From the NCBI GenBank assembly GCA_024403755.1, contig JAKSRF010000005.1:1-50243 (forward strand): a DNA stretch of 50,243 nt, read 5' to 3'. Below the pieces are notes generated by a model. That model saw only the letters and a program-made list of their open reading frames with translations. It made no database searches and had not been told where the DNA came from. This stretch comes from Clostridia bacterium. Its GTDB lineage: Bacteria > Bacillota > Clostridia > Saccharofermentanales > Saccharofermentanaceae. The position numbers were made by a program, and so were the translations under genes. Each line of letters starts with the position of its first letter. Position 1 is the stretch's first letter. Below are positions 25,857 to 34,807 of the stretch, in pieces.

Positions 25857-26960
25857 ATGCAGAATGATGGCTTAAAGAAGGTTGCAGTAATAATGGCAGG
25901 CGGCGGTGGGACACGTTTTTGGCCTGTATCCAGAATGACAACACCGAAGCAGCTTGCAAAGCTTACAGGTAACGACGTAATGATTAATGAGACAGTTAAA
26001 CATTATGCAGGTGTAATTAATCGTGAAGATACTTTTATTGTTACTAACAGAATGCAGGCTGATTTAATGGATAAAGTTCTCTTTGATGAGATTGACAGAA
26101 GTCATATTCTGGTTGAGCCTGTTCAGCGTAATACTGCTCCGTGTATTATTTATGCTGCCATGACAATGAAGAAGCTTTACGGTGACGCACTAATGGCAGT
26201 TCTTCCTGCAGATCATCATATAAGTGACATCAGAGAGTATGAGAGAGTTTTGAATCTTGCATTTAAGACTGCTGATGAGATGAATAAAATTGTTACTATA
26301 GGAATCTGGCCTACATTTCCTTCAACCGGATATGGTTATATCAGATTTTCGACAAATCCGATAGAAGCAGGAAGTGAAGTTTATCATTTACGCAGATTTG
26401 TTGAGAAACCAAAGCTCGAGGTTGCAAAGGAGTATGTTAATTCAGGTAAATATCTTTGGAATTCCGGTATGTTTATTTGGAAGGCATCTGTAATTCTTGA
26501 TTGCTTTAAGCAGTATCTTCCTGAGATGTATGAGAAGGTAAATTCAATCTATGATAAGCTCGGTACAGCCGAAGAACAGGCTGCAATAGAAGAGATATAT
26601 CCTACATTGGAGAAAATATCTATCGATTACGGAATTATGGAAAAGGCTTCTGATGTGTTCTGCATTCCGGCTGAATTCGGTTGGAATGATGTTGGTTCGT
26701 GGGATGCACTTGAGAATGTGTTTGACAGAGATGATTCCGGCAATGTAGTAATAGGCAATGACGGTCAGGGTATAATTGATTGCAAGAATTCTGTAGTTTT
26801 CGATAACAGCGGAGACAAATTTATTGCGACAATAGGTCTTGAGAATATTGTAGTTGTGCAAACCAAGGATGCTATTCTTGTATCTTCCAAGGATAGAGTA
26901 CAGGATGTAAAGCTTATGGTAGAGAAATTGAAGACTATCGGCAGAGAGGATTTGTTATAA
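25857..26960 (+). CDS. manC: Mannose-1-phosphate guanylyltransferase
   Basis: A 367-residue nucleotidyltransferase that makes GDP-mannose from GTP and mannose-1-phosphate. The N-terminal G-G-G-G-T-R-F-W-P motif, the P-K-Q-L segment, the L-P-A-D-H-x-I motif, the F-V-E-K-P motif and W-N-S-G-M-F are all in place. It is the guanylyltransferase domain alone, without the isomerase extension of bifunctional forms. ATG 25857 has a GGAGAG site upstream. Its stop overlaps the ATG of the next glycosyltransferase (TAATG), so GDP-mannose is a likely donor for that pathway. Confidence 0.92.
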   Translation: MQNDGLKKVAVIMAGGGGTRFWPVSRMTTPKQLAKLTGNDVMINETVKHYAGVINREDTFIVTNRMQADLMDKVLFDEIDRSHILVEPVQRNTAPCIIYAAMTMKKLYGDALMAVLPADHHISDIREYERVLNLAFKTADEMNKIVTIGIWPTFPSTGYGYIRFSTNPIEAGSEVYHLRRFVEKPKLEVAKEYVNSGKYLWNSGMFIWKASVILDCFKQYLPEMYEKVNSIYDKLGTAEEQAAIEEIYPTLEKISIDYGIMEKASDVFCIPAEFGWNDVGSWDALENVFDRDDSGNVVIGNDGQGIIDCKNSVVFDNSGDKFIATIGLENIVVVQTKDAILVSSKDRVQDVKLMVEKLKTIGREDLL

Positions 26961-28144
26961 TGTCTGATTCAATCAGAGTCGGATTTGATGCGGTACCTTT
27001 GGCGAATGACAAAATGACCGGTATCGGTTGGTGTGAAGCCGGCCAGACTGAAGCCCTTGGAAAACTTTTTCCGAATGATAAGTATTCTTATAATCTTTTC
27101 AGATGCCCGACTCAGGAACAGACAGAGTCAGCTATTAAACGTCTGAACGGGTTTTCGCACGGAAATATTGATGTTAATTACAGTGGCTTTCTCGGACGTA
27201 TATACAGAGTTTTGACTTGGTTTTTACCGATACCGTATAATATCTTTTTTGAAGGTAAAAATGATATTGAGCATTTCTTTAATTATATAGTTCCGCCGCT
27301 TACGCACGGAAAAGCTGTTGTTACGGTTCACGATATGATTTATAAACGATATCCGGAGACTGTACGCTTCAGAACAAAGCTGAATTTGAAAATTGCATTG
27401 AAGCGTTCTATGCGACGAGCTGAGGTGATTGTTACCGATTCTGAGTTCTCTAAGAAGGAGATATCATATTTTTACCCGAAGTATGCCTCAAAGATTAAAG
27501 TTGTGCCATGCGGAGTTGATCGCAATCATTTTAAGCCGTGTGACGATATAAAACGTATCAGTACGGTAAAAGAGAAATACCAAATCAGCGGTGATTATTT
27601 TTTGTATGTAGGTACACTTGAACCTCGTAAAAATATTCCTGTAATGATTGATGCATTTTGTGAATTTGTTGATAATTGTAAAACCACCGAACATCCTAAG
27701 CTGGTTATTACCGGTCAGAAGGGGTGGCTTTATGATTCTATTTTCGAGAAGGTTAAGGAGAGAAATGTTGAGTCGGATATTATCTTTACGGAGTATGTAT
27801 CCAGTGAAGATATAAATCCGCTTATGTGCGGTGCTAAAGCATTTGTATATCCGTCAATATATGAAGGATTCGGTATGCCGCCTCTTGAGGCTATGTCATG
27901 TGGGGTACCGGTTATTGTATCAGATGCGGCTTCGCTGCCTGAAGTAGTGGGGGATGCTGCTATATTATGTAAGCCGGACAGTACAGATGCATTTAGGGAA
28001 GCTTTTCTGGAAATTACTTCCGATGAGCAATTACGCGAAAGTATGATACAAAAAGGTCTTCAACGTGCGGAAGAGTTGTCATGGGAGGCCTCCGCTGTGA
28101 AATTGCATAAAATATACGAAGAGATTATGAATGGGGAGAAGTAA
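26960..28144 (+). CDS. GT4-family glycosyltransferase
   Basis: A 394-residue GT-B enzyme. The donor-binding C-terminal half has Y-V-G-T-L-E-P-R-K-N, then Y-P-S-I-Y-E-G-F-G-M-P-P-L-E-A-M (the E-x7-E motif) and S-L-P-E-V-x-G-D. The N-terminal half contains the H-D-M-I-Y segment. With manC immediately upstream and translationally coupled, a mannosyltransferase acting on a lipid or wall glycan is a reasonable inference. Confidence 0.88.
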   Translation: MSDSIRVGFDAVPLANDKMTGIGWCEAGQTEALGKLFPNDKYSYNLFRCPTQEQTESAIKRLNGFSHGNIDVNYSGFLGRIYRVLTWFLPIPYNIFFEGKNDIEHFFNYIVPPLTHGKAVVTVHDMIYKRYPETVRFRTKLNLKIALKRSMRRAEVIVTDSEFSKKEISYFYPKYASKIKVVPCGVDRNHFKPCDDIKRISTVKEKYQISGDYFLYVGTLEPRKNIPVMIDAFCEFVDNCKTTEHPKLVITGQKGWLYDSIFEKVKERNVESDIIFTEYVSSEDINPLMCGAKAFVYPSIYEGFGMPPLEAMSCGVPVIVSDAASLPEVVGDAAILCKPDSTDAFREAFLEITSDEQLRESMIQKGLQRAEELSWEASAVKLHKIYEEIMNGEK

Positions 28145-28145
28145 C

Positions 28146-29279
28146 ATGCAACCCGTTAAAGTACTTCAGGTAAATAAGTTTTATTCACCGGTAACAGGCG
28201 GAATTGAGACTCTTGTTAAACAGTATTCTGAGGAACTCAGTAAGTATGATGATATTGAGCTTGAAGTTTTGTGTTGCCAAAAGGAGAGAGCAAAGACTCA
28301 AATTGAGACAGTAAACGGTATAAAGGTTACAAGAATGAGTTCGCTCGGAACATATTTCTCGTGTCCGCTTTCATTGTCGTTTATTCGTGAATTCAGACGT
28401 AAAGCACGTAATGCCGACGTGATAGAGATTCACGTACCTTTTCCGTTGGCTGATTTTGCAGTCACCTTTTCGAGGATTAAGGGGAAACTTTTTGTAGCCT
28501 GGCACAGTGATATAGTTAAACAAGAGAAGGTTATGTTCTTTATTAAGCCGTTTATGAAGCGACTTCTTGAGAGAGCCAATAATATAATTGTTGCAACAGA
28601 GGGACACATTTCAGGTTCGAAATATTTACCAAGCTACAAGGAGAAGTGCATTGTTATTCCTTATGGAATTGATTCTTCCCAATACAATCCGGACAGTATA
28701 AATCCTGAATATAGAAGTATTCTTACCGAGAAACTTACAAATTCGTCTTCGCGTAAAGCTCTTTTTGTAGGAAGATTGGTTTATTATAAGGGAGTAGATG
28801 TATTGATAAAGGCTTTTGGTGAGGTGCACGATACGGAATTGTTCATTTGCGGTGAAGGACCTCTTGAGAGTAGTTTAAAGAAACTTGCTTCGGATATGAA
28901 TATGTCAGGAAAGATTCATTTTTTGAATTATCTTACGGATGAGAAGCTGAAAGCTGCCTATAACGATTGTGATTTCTTTGTGTTGCCTTCTGTTCAGAGA
29001 TCTGAGGCTTTTGCGCTTGTTCAGGCCGAAGCAATGATTTACGGAAAACCGGTTATAAATACGAATCTTCCTTCAGGAGTACCATATGTAAGCCTTGATA
29101 AGGTTACGGGAATTACGGTGACACCATGTGATACACACGAGTTAGCAGCGGCAATTAACATACTTTCCTCTGATGATGAGCTTCGACATAAATATGGAGA
29201 TAATGCGCGAGAGCGGGTCCTGAATGTATTTAATAAAGATAAAGTTATAGAATATTTACACACTCTTTTTGTTAAGTAG
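28146..29279 (+). CDS. GT4-family glycosyltransferase
   Basis: A 377-residue GT-B enzyme with the glycine-rich acceptor loop near the start (S-P-V-T-G-G-I-E), the V-G-R-L-V-Y-Y-K-G-V strand, and S-E-A-F-A-L-V-Q-A-E-A-M with the E-x7-E pattern. The N-terminus is chosen at ATG 28146 behind GGGGAG; the longer frame begins inside the previous gene. It follows the first GT4 by 1 nt. It probably adds the next sugar to the same product. Confidence 0.9.
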   Translation: MQPVKVLQVNKFYSPVTGGIETLVKQYSEELSKYDDIELEVLCCQKERAKTQIETVNGIKVTRMSSLGTYFSCPLSLSFIREFRRKARNADVIEIHVPFPLADFAVTFSRIKGKLFVAWHSDIVKQEKVMFFIKPFMKRLLERANNIIVATEGHISGSKYLPSYKEKCIVIPYGIDSSQYNPDSINPEYRSILTEKLTNSSSRKALFVGRLVYYKGVDVLIKAFGEVHDTELFICGEGPLESSLKKLASDMNMSGKIHFLNYLTDEKLKAAYNDCDFFVLPSVQRSEAFALVQAEAMIYGKPVINTNLPSGVPYVSLDKVTGITVTPCDTHELAAAINILSSDDELRHKYGDNARERVLNVFNKDKVIEYLHTLFVK

Positions 29280-29410
29280 TATGTTGTTCTCGAAAATGTA
29301 TTTTACAGTCATGTTACAGCATAGGCTGTGATGACGGATTTTTATAATTATTGTGGTAAAGTATATATTAACTTAGTATGTTAGAGTCCGTTCACTATCA
29401 GGAGAAGACA

Positions 29411-30325
29411 ATGGGTATACGACTTAAAATAATTATGAATCCTTCATCCGGAAGGGAACAGGGAAGATTAAATGTAGAGGAAGTTTTAAGCTATTTGCTT
29501 AATCTCGGTCGTTTGGAGCGCGCCGATATTTCATATACAGCAAAACGTTTTGATGCGCGTGATTTTGCCATGAACCTTGATGAAAGTCAGTACGACTATC
29601 TTATGGCAGTAGGCGGAGACGGAACCGTAAATGAGGTAATTTCCGGTCTTCAGATGGGCCATAAAAAAATACCGCTTGCGATTTATACAGCAGGAACGGT
29701 GAATGATTTTGCATATTCAATCGGTATGCCTCAGCTCCCGTCGGATTTTGCAAGAATGCTTCTCAATCCTGAGTTTATAAAGGCTGATTGCGGTAAAGTC
29801 GAGGATTGTTATTTTTTAAATGTCCTTGCCGGAGGAGTAATGACAAACGTTCCGTATTCTGTACCGTCGCAACTTAAAACCAATCTCGGTCCTGCAGCTT
29901 ATTGGTTGTCTGCACTTAAAGAAATGCCTACACTTAATGAGACAATGAATTTGACATTTATTACTGAAGAGAAGACATATAACGTTTCTGATGCTATGGT
30001 TTTTCTTATAGCAAATTCAAGAAGTGTCGGCGGTTTCAGAAAGCTGATGTCATTAGCTGAATTGAATGACGGACTTCTTGATGTTTTGGTGTTGTCAAAG
30101 ATTGAGCCCGGAGATATTTTTCCGCTTCTCGGAAGGATAGTAATGGGTGAACATATAATGGATGACAATGTGACATATTTTCAGACAAGTTATGTAAGTA
30201 TAGTTAATAACGGAAGTAAATCTTTAGTTTTGGATATAGACGGAGAAGAAGGACCTGAACTTCCTCAATGTGTAGAGTGCATTAAGGATGCGGTAACATT
30301 GATTGTACCAAAGACGGAGGGATAG
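29411..30325 (+). CDS. Diacylglycerol/lipid kinase of the YegS/DgkB family
   Basis: A 304-residue lipid kinase. Signatures are the N-terminal I-M-N-P-S-S-G-R, the A-V-G-G-D-G-T-V-N-E nucleotide-binding motif and the later N-S-R-S-V-G-G-F and D-G-L-L-D-V motifs. In Gram-positive bacteria such enzymes recycle diacylglycerol released by lipoteichoic acid or glycolipid synthesis, which fits the upstream glycosyltransferases. ATG 29411 has a GGAG site upstream. A TATAAT at 29343-29348 may give it its own promoter. Confidence 0.88.
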   Translation: MGIRLKIIMNPSSGREQGRLNVEEVLSYLLNLGRLERADISYTAKRFDARDFAMNLDESQYDYLMAVGGDGTVNEVISGLQMGHKKIPLAIYTAGTVNDFAYSIGMPQLPSDFARMLLNPEFIKADCGKVEDCYFLNVLAGGVMTNVPYSVPSQLKTNLGPAAYWLSALKEMPTLNETMNLTFITEEKTYNVSDAMVFLIANSRSVGGFRKLMSLAELNDGLLDVLVLSKIEPGDIFPLLGRIVMGEHIMDDNVTYFQTSYVSIVNNGSKSLVLDIDGEEGPELPQCVECIKDAVTLIVPKTEG

Positions 30326-30329
30326 ATAG

Positions 30330-32300
30330 ATGTTTGGTAAAGATAAGAAATCTTCAAAAACTAAAAATGATACACGAAGTGCAATGTTGAATATCGACAC
30401 GGATTTGGATGTTAAGTTTGAATCAGCCGCGGAGAATAATGAGGAAAACTCAGTAACTGATACTGAAAACAGTGCACAAAGTATTGAGCCGATGGCGGAG
30501 GTTACTGAATCTGCAGCAGAGGTTTCTTCTGAAGCTATAGTTTCAACAGAAACTGAAGATGCGCAGTCCTCGATAAATGAAGTTCCTGCTGTGGAAATCA
30601 CGACTCCGATGCCTACTGCAATATCAGAGAGTAAGGAACCGGATTTTATTGAACCTGATATACCGGTTGATAATAAAGTTGCGCCGATAAAAACCAAGGA
30701 AGTATTTACTGTAGTTTCAAATTATAATGATGATGATCCCGATGTGTTTGACGGTGACAGTATAAAGCTGTCTTCTCGTAAGAGTAAATCAAATACGGAT
30801 TTTACATATAAACCGAATAAAGTTGAACCGGTTAAAGTTGATATAAAAGGTAATCCTGATAATGCTCACAGCACAAATCCTAAGAATCGCAGAAAAGCTT
30901 TGGGTTATATAATTACTTCTGTCATTATTGTGATTCTGGTTGTTTGCGGAACAGTGTTTTATGAAGCAGGAATAAAGGAAAAGCTAAAAAGTCCGCTTAC
31001 CATTAACGGAGTAAATATTGACAGTTCGGAATTCAGTTTTATGTATCACTATATTCTTATTGAGAACGGTGTTGATATATTTGCTTCTGATACTGAAGAA
31101 ATGTTGAATTCCAAATCTGATGATCCTTCTTTCGATACAACGAGAGATTATTTTCTTGATTTAACTGCAAAAGAAATGCAGACAATGCAGATTCTTTATG
31201 ATGATGCGATAAAGCATGGTGAATATATAGGGGATGAACATTATTCTCTTGCACGTGCTTATGTTGATTGGCTTCAGACAAAAGCTTCAGACATAAAGGT
31301 TCCGCTTGATACGTATATAAGCGGTGTTTTCGGAAGTCAGGTTGATGAGCAGTGTGTTCTTAATACCCTAGCAAAGAAATATTTTACAGAAGATTATTCT
31401 TCAGGTGCCAAACTGGTTGAACTCTCTGCTTCTGAAGCTCAAGCAGATGAAGCATATAAAGCGAATCCGAATGCCTATGATCTTGTTGATTATAAGATAG
31501 CACGATTTGTATATGAACAGCGAGATGAACAGTTTATTAAGACTGCTAACATAAGAGCAGATGAGATGATAGCTGCGATGGGAAATGATCCTGATTTGTT
31601 TGAATTGGCTGCGGCACAGAGTTTAGGCAGTAATGATGATTCTGAGGATTTATTGGTAAGCAATGTACGTTATACTGATTTTACATCACATACCGATTTC
31701 AGAGATTGGCTTTTTGATGTGGAGAGACAAAGCGGAGACACGGTCATTTTTCATGATAATGACGGATTCCCGATTGTTTTGTGTTTTGTAAAGCGTCAGC
31801 GCCAAAGTATACCATTGCGTGATGTCAGAATTGTTCAGGTTAATTATGTTTCAACTGAAGAATTTGAAGGCGCAGATCCTTCTGTTTTGGAGAATTTCTA
31901 TTCAGTGGCACAAGCTCAGGAAACTGCACAGAGCATTTATGAATATATTGCATCCACCAATAATGTAGCTGAGGTAGAGAATATCTATACGGATGAAGTT
32001 TTGCGCGGAATAGTAACGGTTACTTCTGACAATAATACCTATGTTGGTAAGTACAACGACGTTTTAAATGATTGGATATTTGATGATAACCGTAAGCCTA
32101 ATGATAAAAAGATTATTGAAGGAGACGGATGCTTTTATGTTGTTTTCTTCGTATCGGAATCTGAGAAACCTGAATGGTATGACAGAGTTAATTCATTTAT
32201 CAGAATGAATAACTATCAGGCATTCATTAATGAAATGGTGACAGAGTACGATTATTCCTTTAACACAAGCGGTCTGGAAGAAATTCGTGATGTTCCTTAA
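30330..32300 (+). CDS. Membrane-anchored PrsA/SurA-like foldase candidate
   Basis: A 656-residue protein. The long N-terminus (about 1-185) is acidic and low-complexity, probably disordered. One membrane helix (about 190-210) follows. The extracellular part begins with a T-I-N-G-V-N-I-D-x-x-E-F segment typical of SurA/PrsA N-terminal chaperone domains, then helical regions and a C-terminal alpha/beta part. I do not see a clear parvulin active site, so a chaperone without isomerase activity is possible. The start has GGAGGG upstream, 4 nt after the kinase. Its stop is 3 bp from the stop of a convergent gene. Confidence 0.55.
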   Translation: MFGKDKKSSKTKNDTRSAMLNIDTDLDVKFESAAENNEENSVTDTENSAQSIEPMAEVTESAAEVSSEAIVSTETEDAQSSINEVPAVEITTPMPTAISESKEPDFIEPDIPVDNKVAPIKTKEVFTVVSNYNDDDPDVFDGDSIKLSSRKSKSNTDFTYKPNKVEPVKVDIKGNPDNAHSTNPKNRRKALGYIITSVIIVILVVCGTVFYEAGIKEKLKSPLTINGVNIDSSEFSFMYHYILIENGVDIFASDTEEMLNSKSDDPSFDTTRDYFLDLTAKEMQTMQILYDDAIKHGEYIGDEHYSLARAYVDWLQTKASDIKVPLDTYISGVFGSQVDEQCVLNTLAKKYFTEDYSSGAKLVELSASEAQADEAYKANPNAYDLVDYKIARFVYEQRDEQFIKTANIRADEMIAAMGNDPDLFELAAAQSLGSNDDSEDLLVSNVRYTDFTSHTDFRDWLFDVERQSGDTVIFHDNDGFPIVLCFVKRQRQSIPLRDVRIVQVNYVSTEEFEGADPSVLENFYSVAQAQETAQSIYEYIASTNNVAEVENIYTDEVLRGIVTVTSDNNTYVGKYNDVLNDWIFDDNRKPNDKKIIEGDGCFYVVFFVSESEKPEWYDRVNSFIRMNNYQAFINEMVTEYDYSFNTSGLEEIRDVP

Positions 32301-32303
32301 TGT

Positions 32304-33095
32304 TTAAGGGTCGTAGTGTCCGAATAAATTCAAAAACAATATCTTAAGTAACTCATAATTTCCTTTAATAGGACTGATTTTTGTCGGTGTTTTGACATTA
32401 ATCGGGTATTCACGCGTTACAGGAATTTCTGTTGCCGTGTAGCCTATACGTGTAGCTCTTGTTGACAGGTAAGCGAGAAGTTCATAGGATACAAAAATAT
32501 CACGAAGCGGATTTACTCTGTTGTCATTAATGTATCTGACAGAATATCCTCTGAAGTTGTTTGTGGTATCCGTAAAACGGTGATGAGCCTTTAAAGATAT
32601 AATCGGAGCATGCAGCAGTTTTACGGCGATTAAGCGAGAGAGCGGTGTATTAATTGCACGACCGCCTTTTATGAATCTTGAACCTTGTATATAGTCAAAA
32701 CCTTCTTTTAATTTTTCGATAAAATCAGGGACATTCTCAATGCTGTCTTTATTGTTTCCGTCAATGGTTATGATACCTTTATAGTTGCGTTTGCTTATAA
32801 AATCAAAGCCCATTCTGAGTTGAGTACCTTGTTTTCCGGCACTTTTTTTAATAAGGAGTGTATTTATATCGAGTGATTTCAATAAAGCTTCTTCGACAGA
32901 ACCATCTGAAGAACCACCGTCAAGAATTATTATATCGACGAATTTGCTGATGCCTGCATTTTGGGCACGTTCCAATTCTGATTTGATTTTTGCGCCTTCA
33001 TTAATAACAGGTATCAGTAAAACATACTCGCATTGCTGTGGTTTGTATTCCATAATCTCATATGAAGGAACACCTTCTCGTTGTTCAATCAGCAT
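32304..33095 (-). CDS. GT2-family glycosyltransferase, dolichol-phosphate-mannose-synthase-like
   Basis: A 263-residue GT-A enzyme: L-I-P-V-I-N-E-G near the start, D-G-G-S-S-D-G-S, then I-D-G-N-N-K-D-S in the usual D-x-D position and Q-G-S-R-F-I-K-G-G. No C-terminal membrane helices are evident. It is the last gene of the six-gene operon and overlaps the previous one by 7 nt. GAGGTG supports the start. It likely uses an activated sugar to modify a polyprenyl phosphate or glycan. Confidence 0.85.
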   Translation of the reverse strand: MLIEQREGVPSYEIMEYKPQQCEYVLLIPVINEGAKIKSELERAQNAGISKFVDIIILDGGSSDGSVEEALLKSLDINTLLIKKSAGKQGTQLRMGFDFISKRNYKGIITIDGNNKDSIENVPDFIEKLKEGFDYIQGSRFIKGGRAINTPLSRLIAVKLLHAPIISLKAHHRFTDTTNNFRGYSVRYINDNRVNPLRDIFVSYELLAYLSTRATRIGYTATEIPVTREYPINVKTPTKISPIKGNYELLKILFLNLFGHYDP

Positions 33096-33886
33096 CCGAA
33101 CACCTCACTTATGTATTTCATGCTGTTCTCCATATCAGTAAGTGACATATCTGATGATTTACCCATTTCAAGAGAGACATAACCGCTATATCCTTCAGAT
33201 TTAAGTATATTTGCTATCTCACTGTGCAGAACGCGTTTTACTATAGGTTTCAGGTAAGGTTCACTGATATGAACGTGATTTATATATTTTACGTATTCGC
33301 GAATTATATCGGCTGACTCATTATTTTGTATCATCGTTCCTATATCGAGATTGACTTTAAAACCGTTAGAATTCACTTTCTTTACTATTTCCAAAGCTTC
33401 TTCGGTGGTATTAATGAAGTTGGTATTATATATAGTCGGATTTGCTTCCATGGAGAAAACTGTGTTGTGTTTTGTTGCAAATTCGGCAATTTCAGTGATA
33501 AATTCGAGTGAATCATCTGAAGTCATGCCGTCAGGTATATTTCTGTTCTTAGGACATCCGAAAACAAGATTTTTGCACCCCAGTGCCTCGGCAAAAAGAA
33601 TAGCTTTCTTTGTATATTGTAATAATACCGTACTGTCGTTCGGAGAAATAAACAGATTTTCTGTTCGTTTGAACCAAATAGATTGCATGGAAGATATATC
33701 AAAGGAATACTTAAAATGCAAATCATCAAACCAGTTTACAGCGTCAGCGATTTTGTCATACGGATTATCACCTACAACAGCCGGCGGAGCTATCTCAAGC
33801 CCTGAGAATCCGTATTTTGTCATCATGCTGTATGCTTCTTCGGCTTTGGCCGATTCCCATGCAATATTAGATACTGAAAGTTTCAC
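33089..33886 (-). CDS. TIM-barrel sugar isomerase/epimerase (AP-endonuclease-2 fold)
   Basis: A 265-residue protein resembling xylose-isomerase-like sugar epimerases: repeated beta-alpha units, a G-L-E-I-A-P segment near residue 30, an M-E-A-N-P strand (metal glutamate), N-L-D-I-G-T, the H-V-H-I-S-E segment and a final Y-V-S-L-E-M strand. The start is GTG 33886 behind AAGGAT, overlapping the SDR gene by 20 nt. The substrate is unknown; an isomerisation for a nucleotide sugar or sugar phosphate of the operon is likely. Confidence 0.75.
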   Translation of the reverse strand: MKLSVSNIAWESAKAEEAYSMMTKYGFSGLEIAPPAVVGDNPYDKIADAVNWFDDLHFKYSFDISSMQSIWFKRTENLFISPNDSTVLLQYTKKAILFAEALGCKNLVFGCPKNRNIPDGMTSDDSLEFITEIAEFATKHNTVFSMEANPTIYNTNFINTTEEALEIVKKVNSNGFKVNLDIGTMIQNNESADIIREYVKYINHVHISEPYLKPIVKRVLHSEIANILKSEGYSGYVSLEMGKSSDMSLTDMENSMKYISEVFGC

Positions 33887-34793
33887 AGAAATCCTTTATC
33901 TCCTTTAAAATATCATTTTTCATCTTTATGTAGCCGTTATTTCCGTTCCATAAAGAATAGTATTTAGTTCTGTAATCATAGTCGGAATAATTGCTGAGAA
34001 TGTTGTTAAACTCTGTTCCTTTAACATATTTATAAATCTCTGCCGCCGAGATTGGTTCTGTAGCGGGATGCCACAGAAGAATATCATTTTGCAAAGCAAT
34101 ATTTATGTCATCCCATAAACTGCTCAAATTGTAGAATTGGAATTTGCTTCTGCTGTCAGTAAAGCTTAGGGCAGTAAAGCCTATTTCAGTGAAGACCTTC
34201 TTCAGGGAAATGCGTTCTTCTTCAGTCAGAACGTTAATTTTATAAAAACCGTTATCCTGCAGTTTATAATATTCCTTTACCAGTGGGTTGGATATGCATA
34301 TCTCATCCATTTTGTCGACCTTTATCATTGCAGGAATAACATTGATTAAATCATAGAGAAAATTCTTCTTCAAACCTTTTCCGAAAAGGGCAGGTAAACG
34401 AATTATCAGTGCATCATTATAGTGTTCTCTTGCCCAAATCTCCAACATATAGCGATTATATCCATAGGCATTTAAGTTCTCGGTGTCAATTGCTGAACTT
34501 TCGTCCATTCCGTTAGGATTGTTTAATACATCCACAGTAGAAATAAGAATGAGTTTCTTAGGTGCAATTTTGCTGATATTCTCTTCTGCTGCCAATATAT
34601 TCTTATAATCCTCTTCCGGATTCTTATTGGCGAGAAATTTCTCTGCTCTTACACCGGCATAAATCAGGATATCCGGTTGTGTATCATACGCTTCGCATAT
34701 GTTTTTTGAGTTATATATATAATCTATACTGTTTTTTCCGCCGGCAAGAATATTGCTTCCGACAAAACCTGTATATCCGACCAATGATACCAT
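33867..34793 (-). CDS. Extended SDR-type NAD-dependent sugar dehydratase/epimerase-like protein
   Basis: A 308-residue Rossmann-fold protein. The N-terminal G-Y-T-G-F-V-G dinucleotide motif is very near the start. An I-S-T-V-D-V strand supplies the active-site serine/threonine. The Y-x-x-x-K signature appears as Y110 with R114 in place of lysine, an unusual change that may affect activity. A GAGGT site supports ATG 34793. It lies between a GT2 and an isomerase in the operon and probably acts on a nucleotide sugar. Confidence 0.75.
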   Translation of the reverse strand: MVSLVGYTGFVGSNILAGGKNSIDYIYNSKNICEAYDTQPDILIYAGVRAEKFLANKNPEEDYKNILAAEENISKIAPKKLILISTVDVLNNPNGMDESSAIDTENLNAYGYNRYMLEIWAREHYNDALIIRLPALFGKGLKKNFLYDLINVIPAMIKVDKMDEICISNPLVKEYYKLQDNGFYKINVLTEEERISLKKVFTEIGFTALSFTDSRSKFQFYNLSSLWDDINIALQNDILLWHPATEPISAAEIYKYVKGTEFNNILSNYSDYDYRTKYYSLWNGNNGYIKMKNDILKEIKDFCETFSI

Positions 34794-34807
34794 ATTTACC
34801 TCTTATA

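Noticed and set aside
33351-33908. Plus-strand 185-codon frame opposite the isomerase and SDR genes
   Set aside because: The minus-strand genes have clear domain motifs and overlaps typical of an operon; the opposite frame has none.
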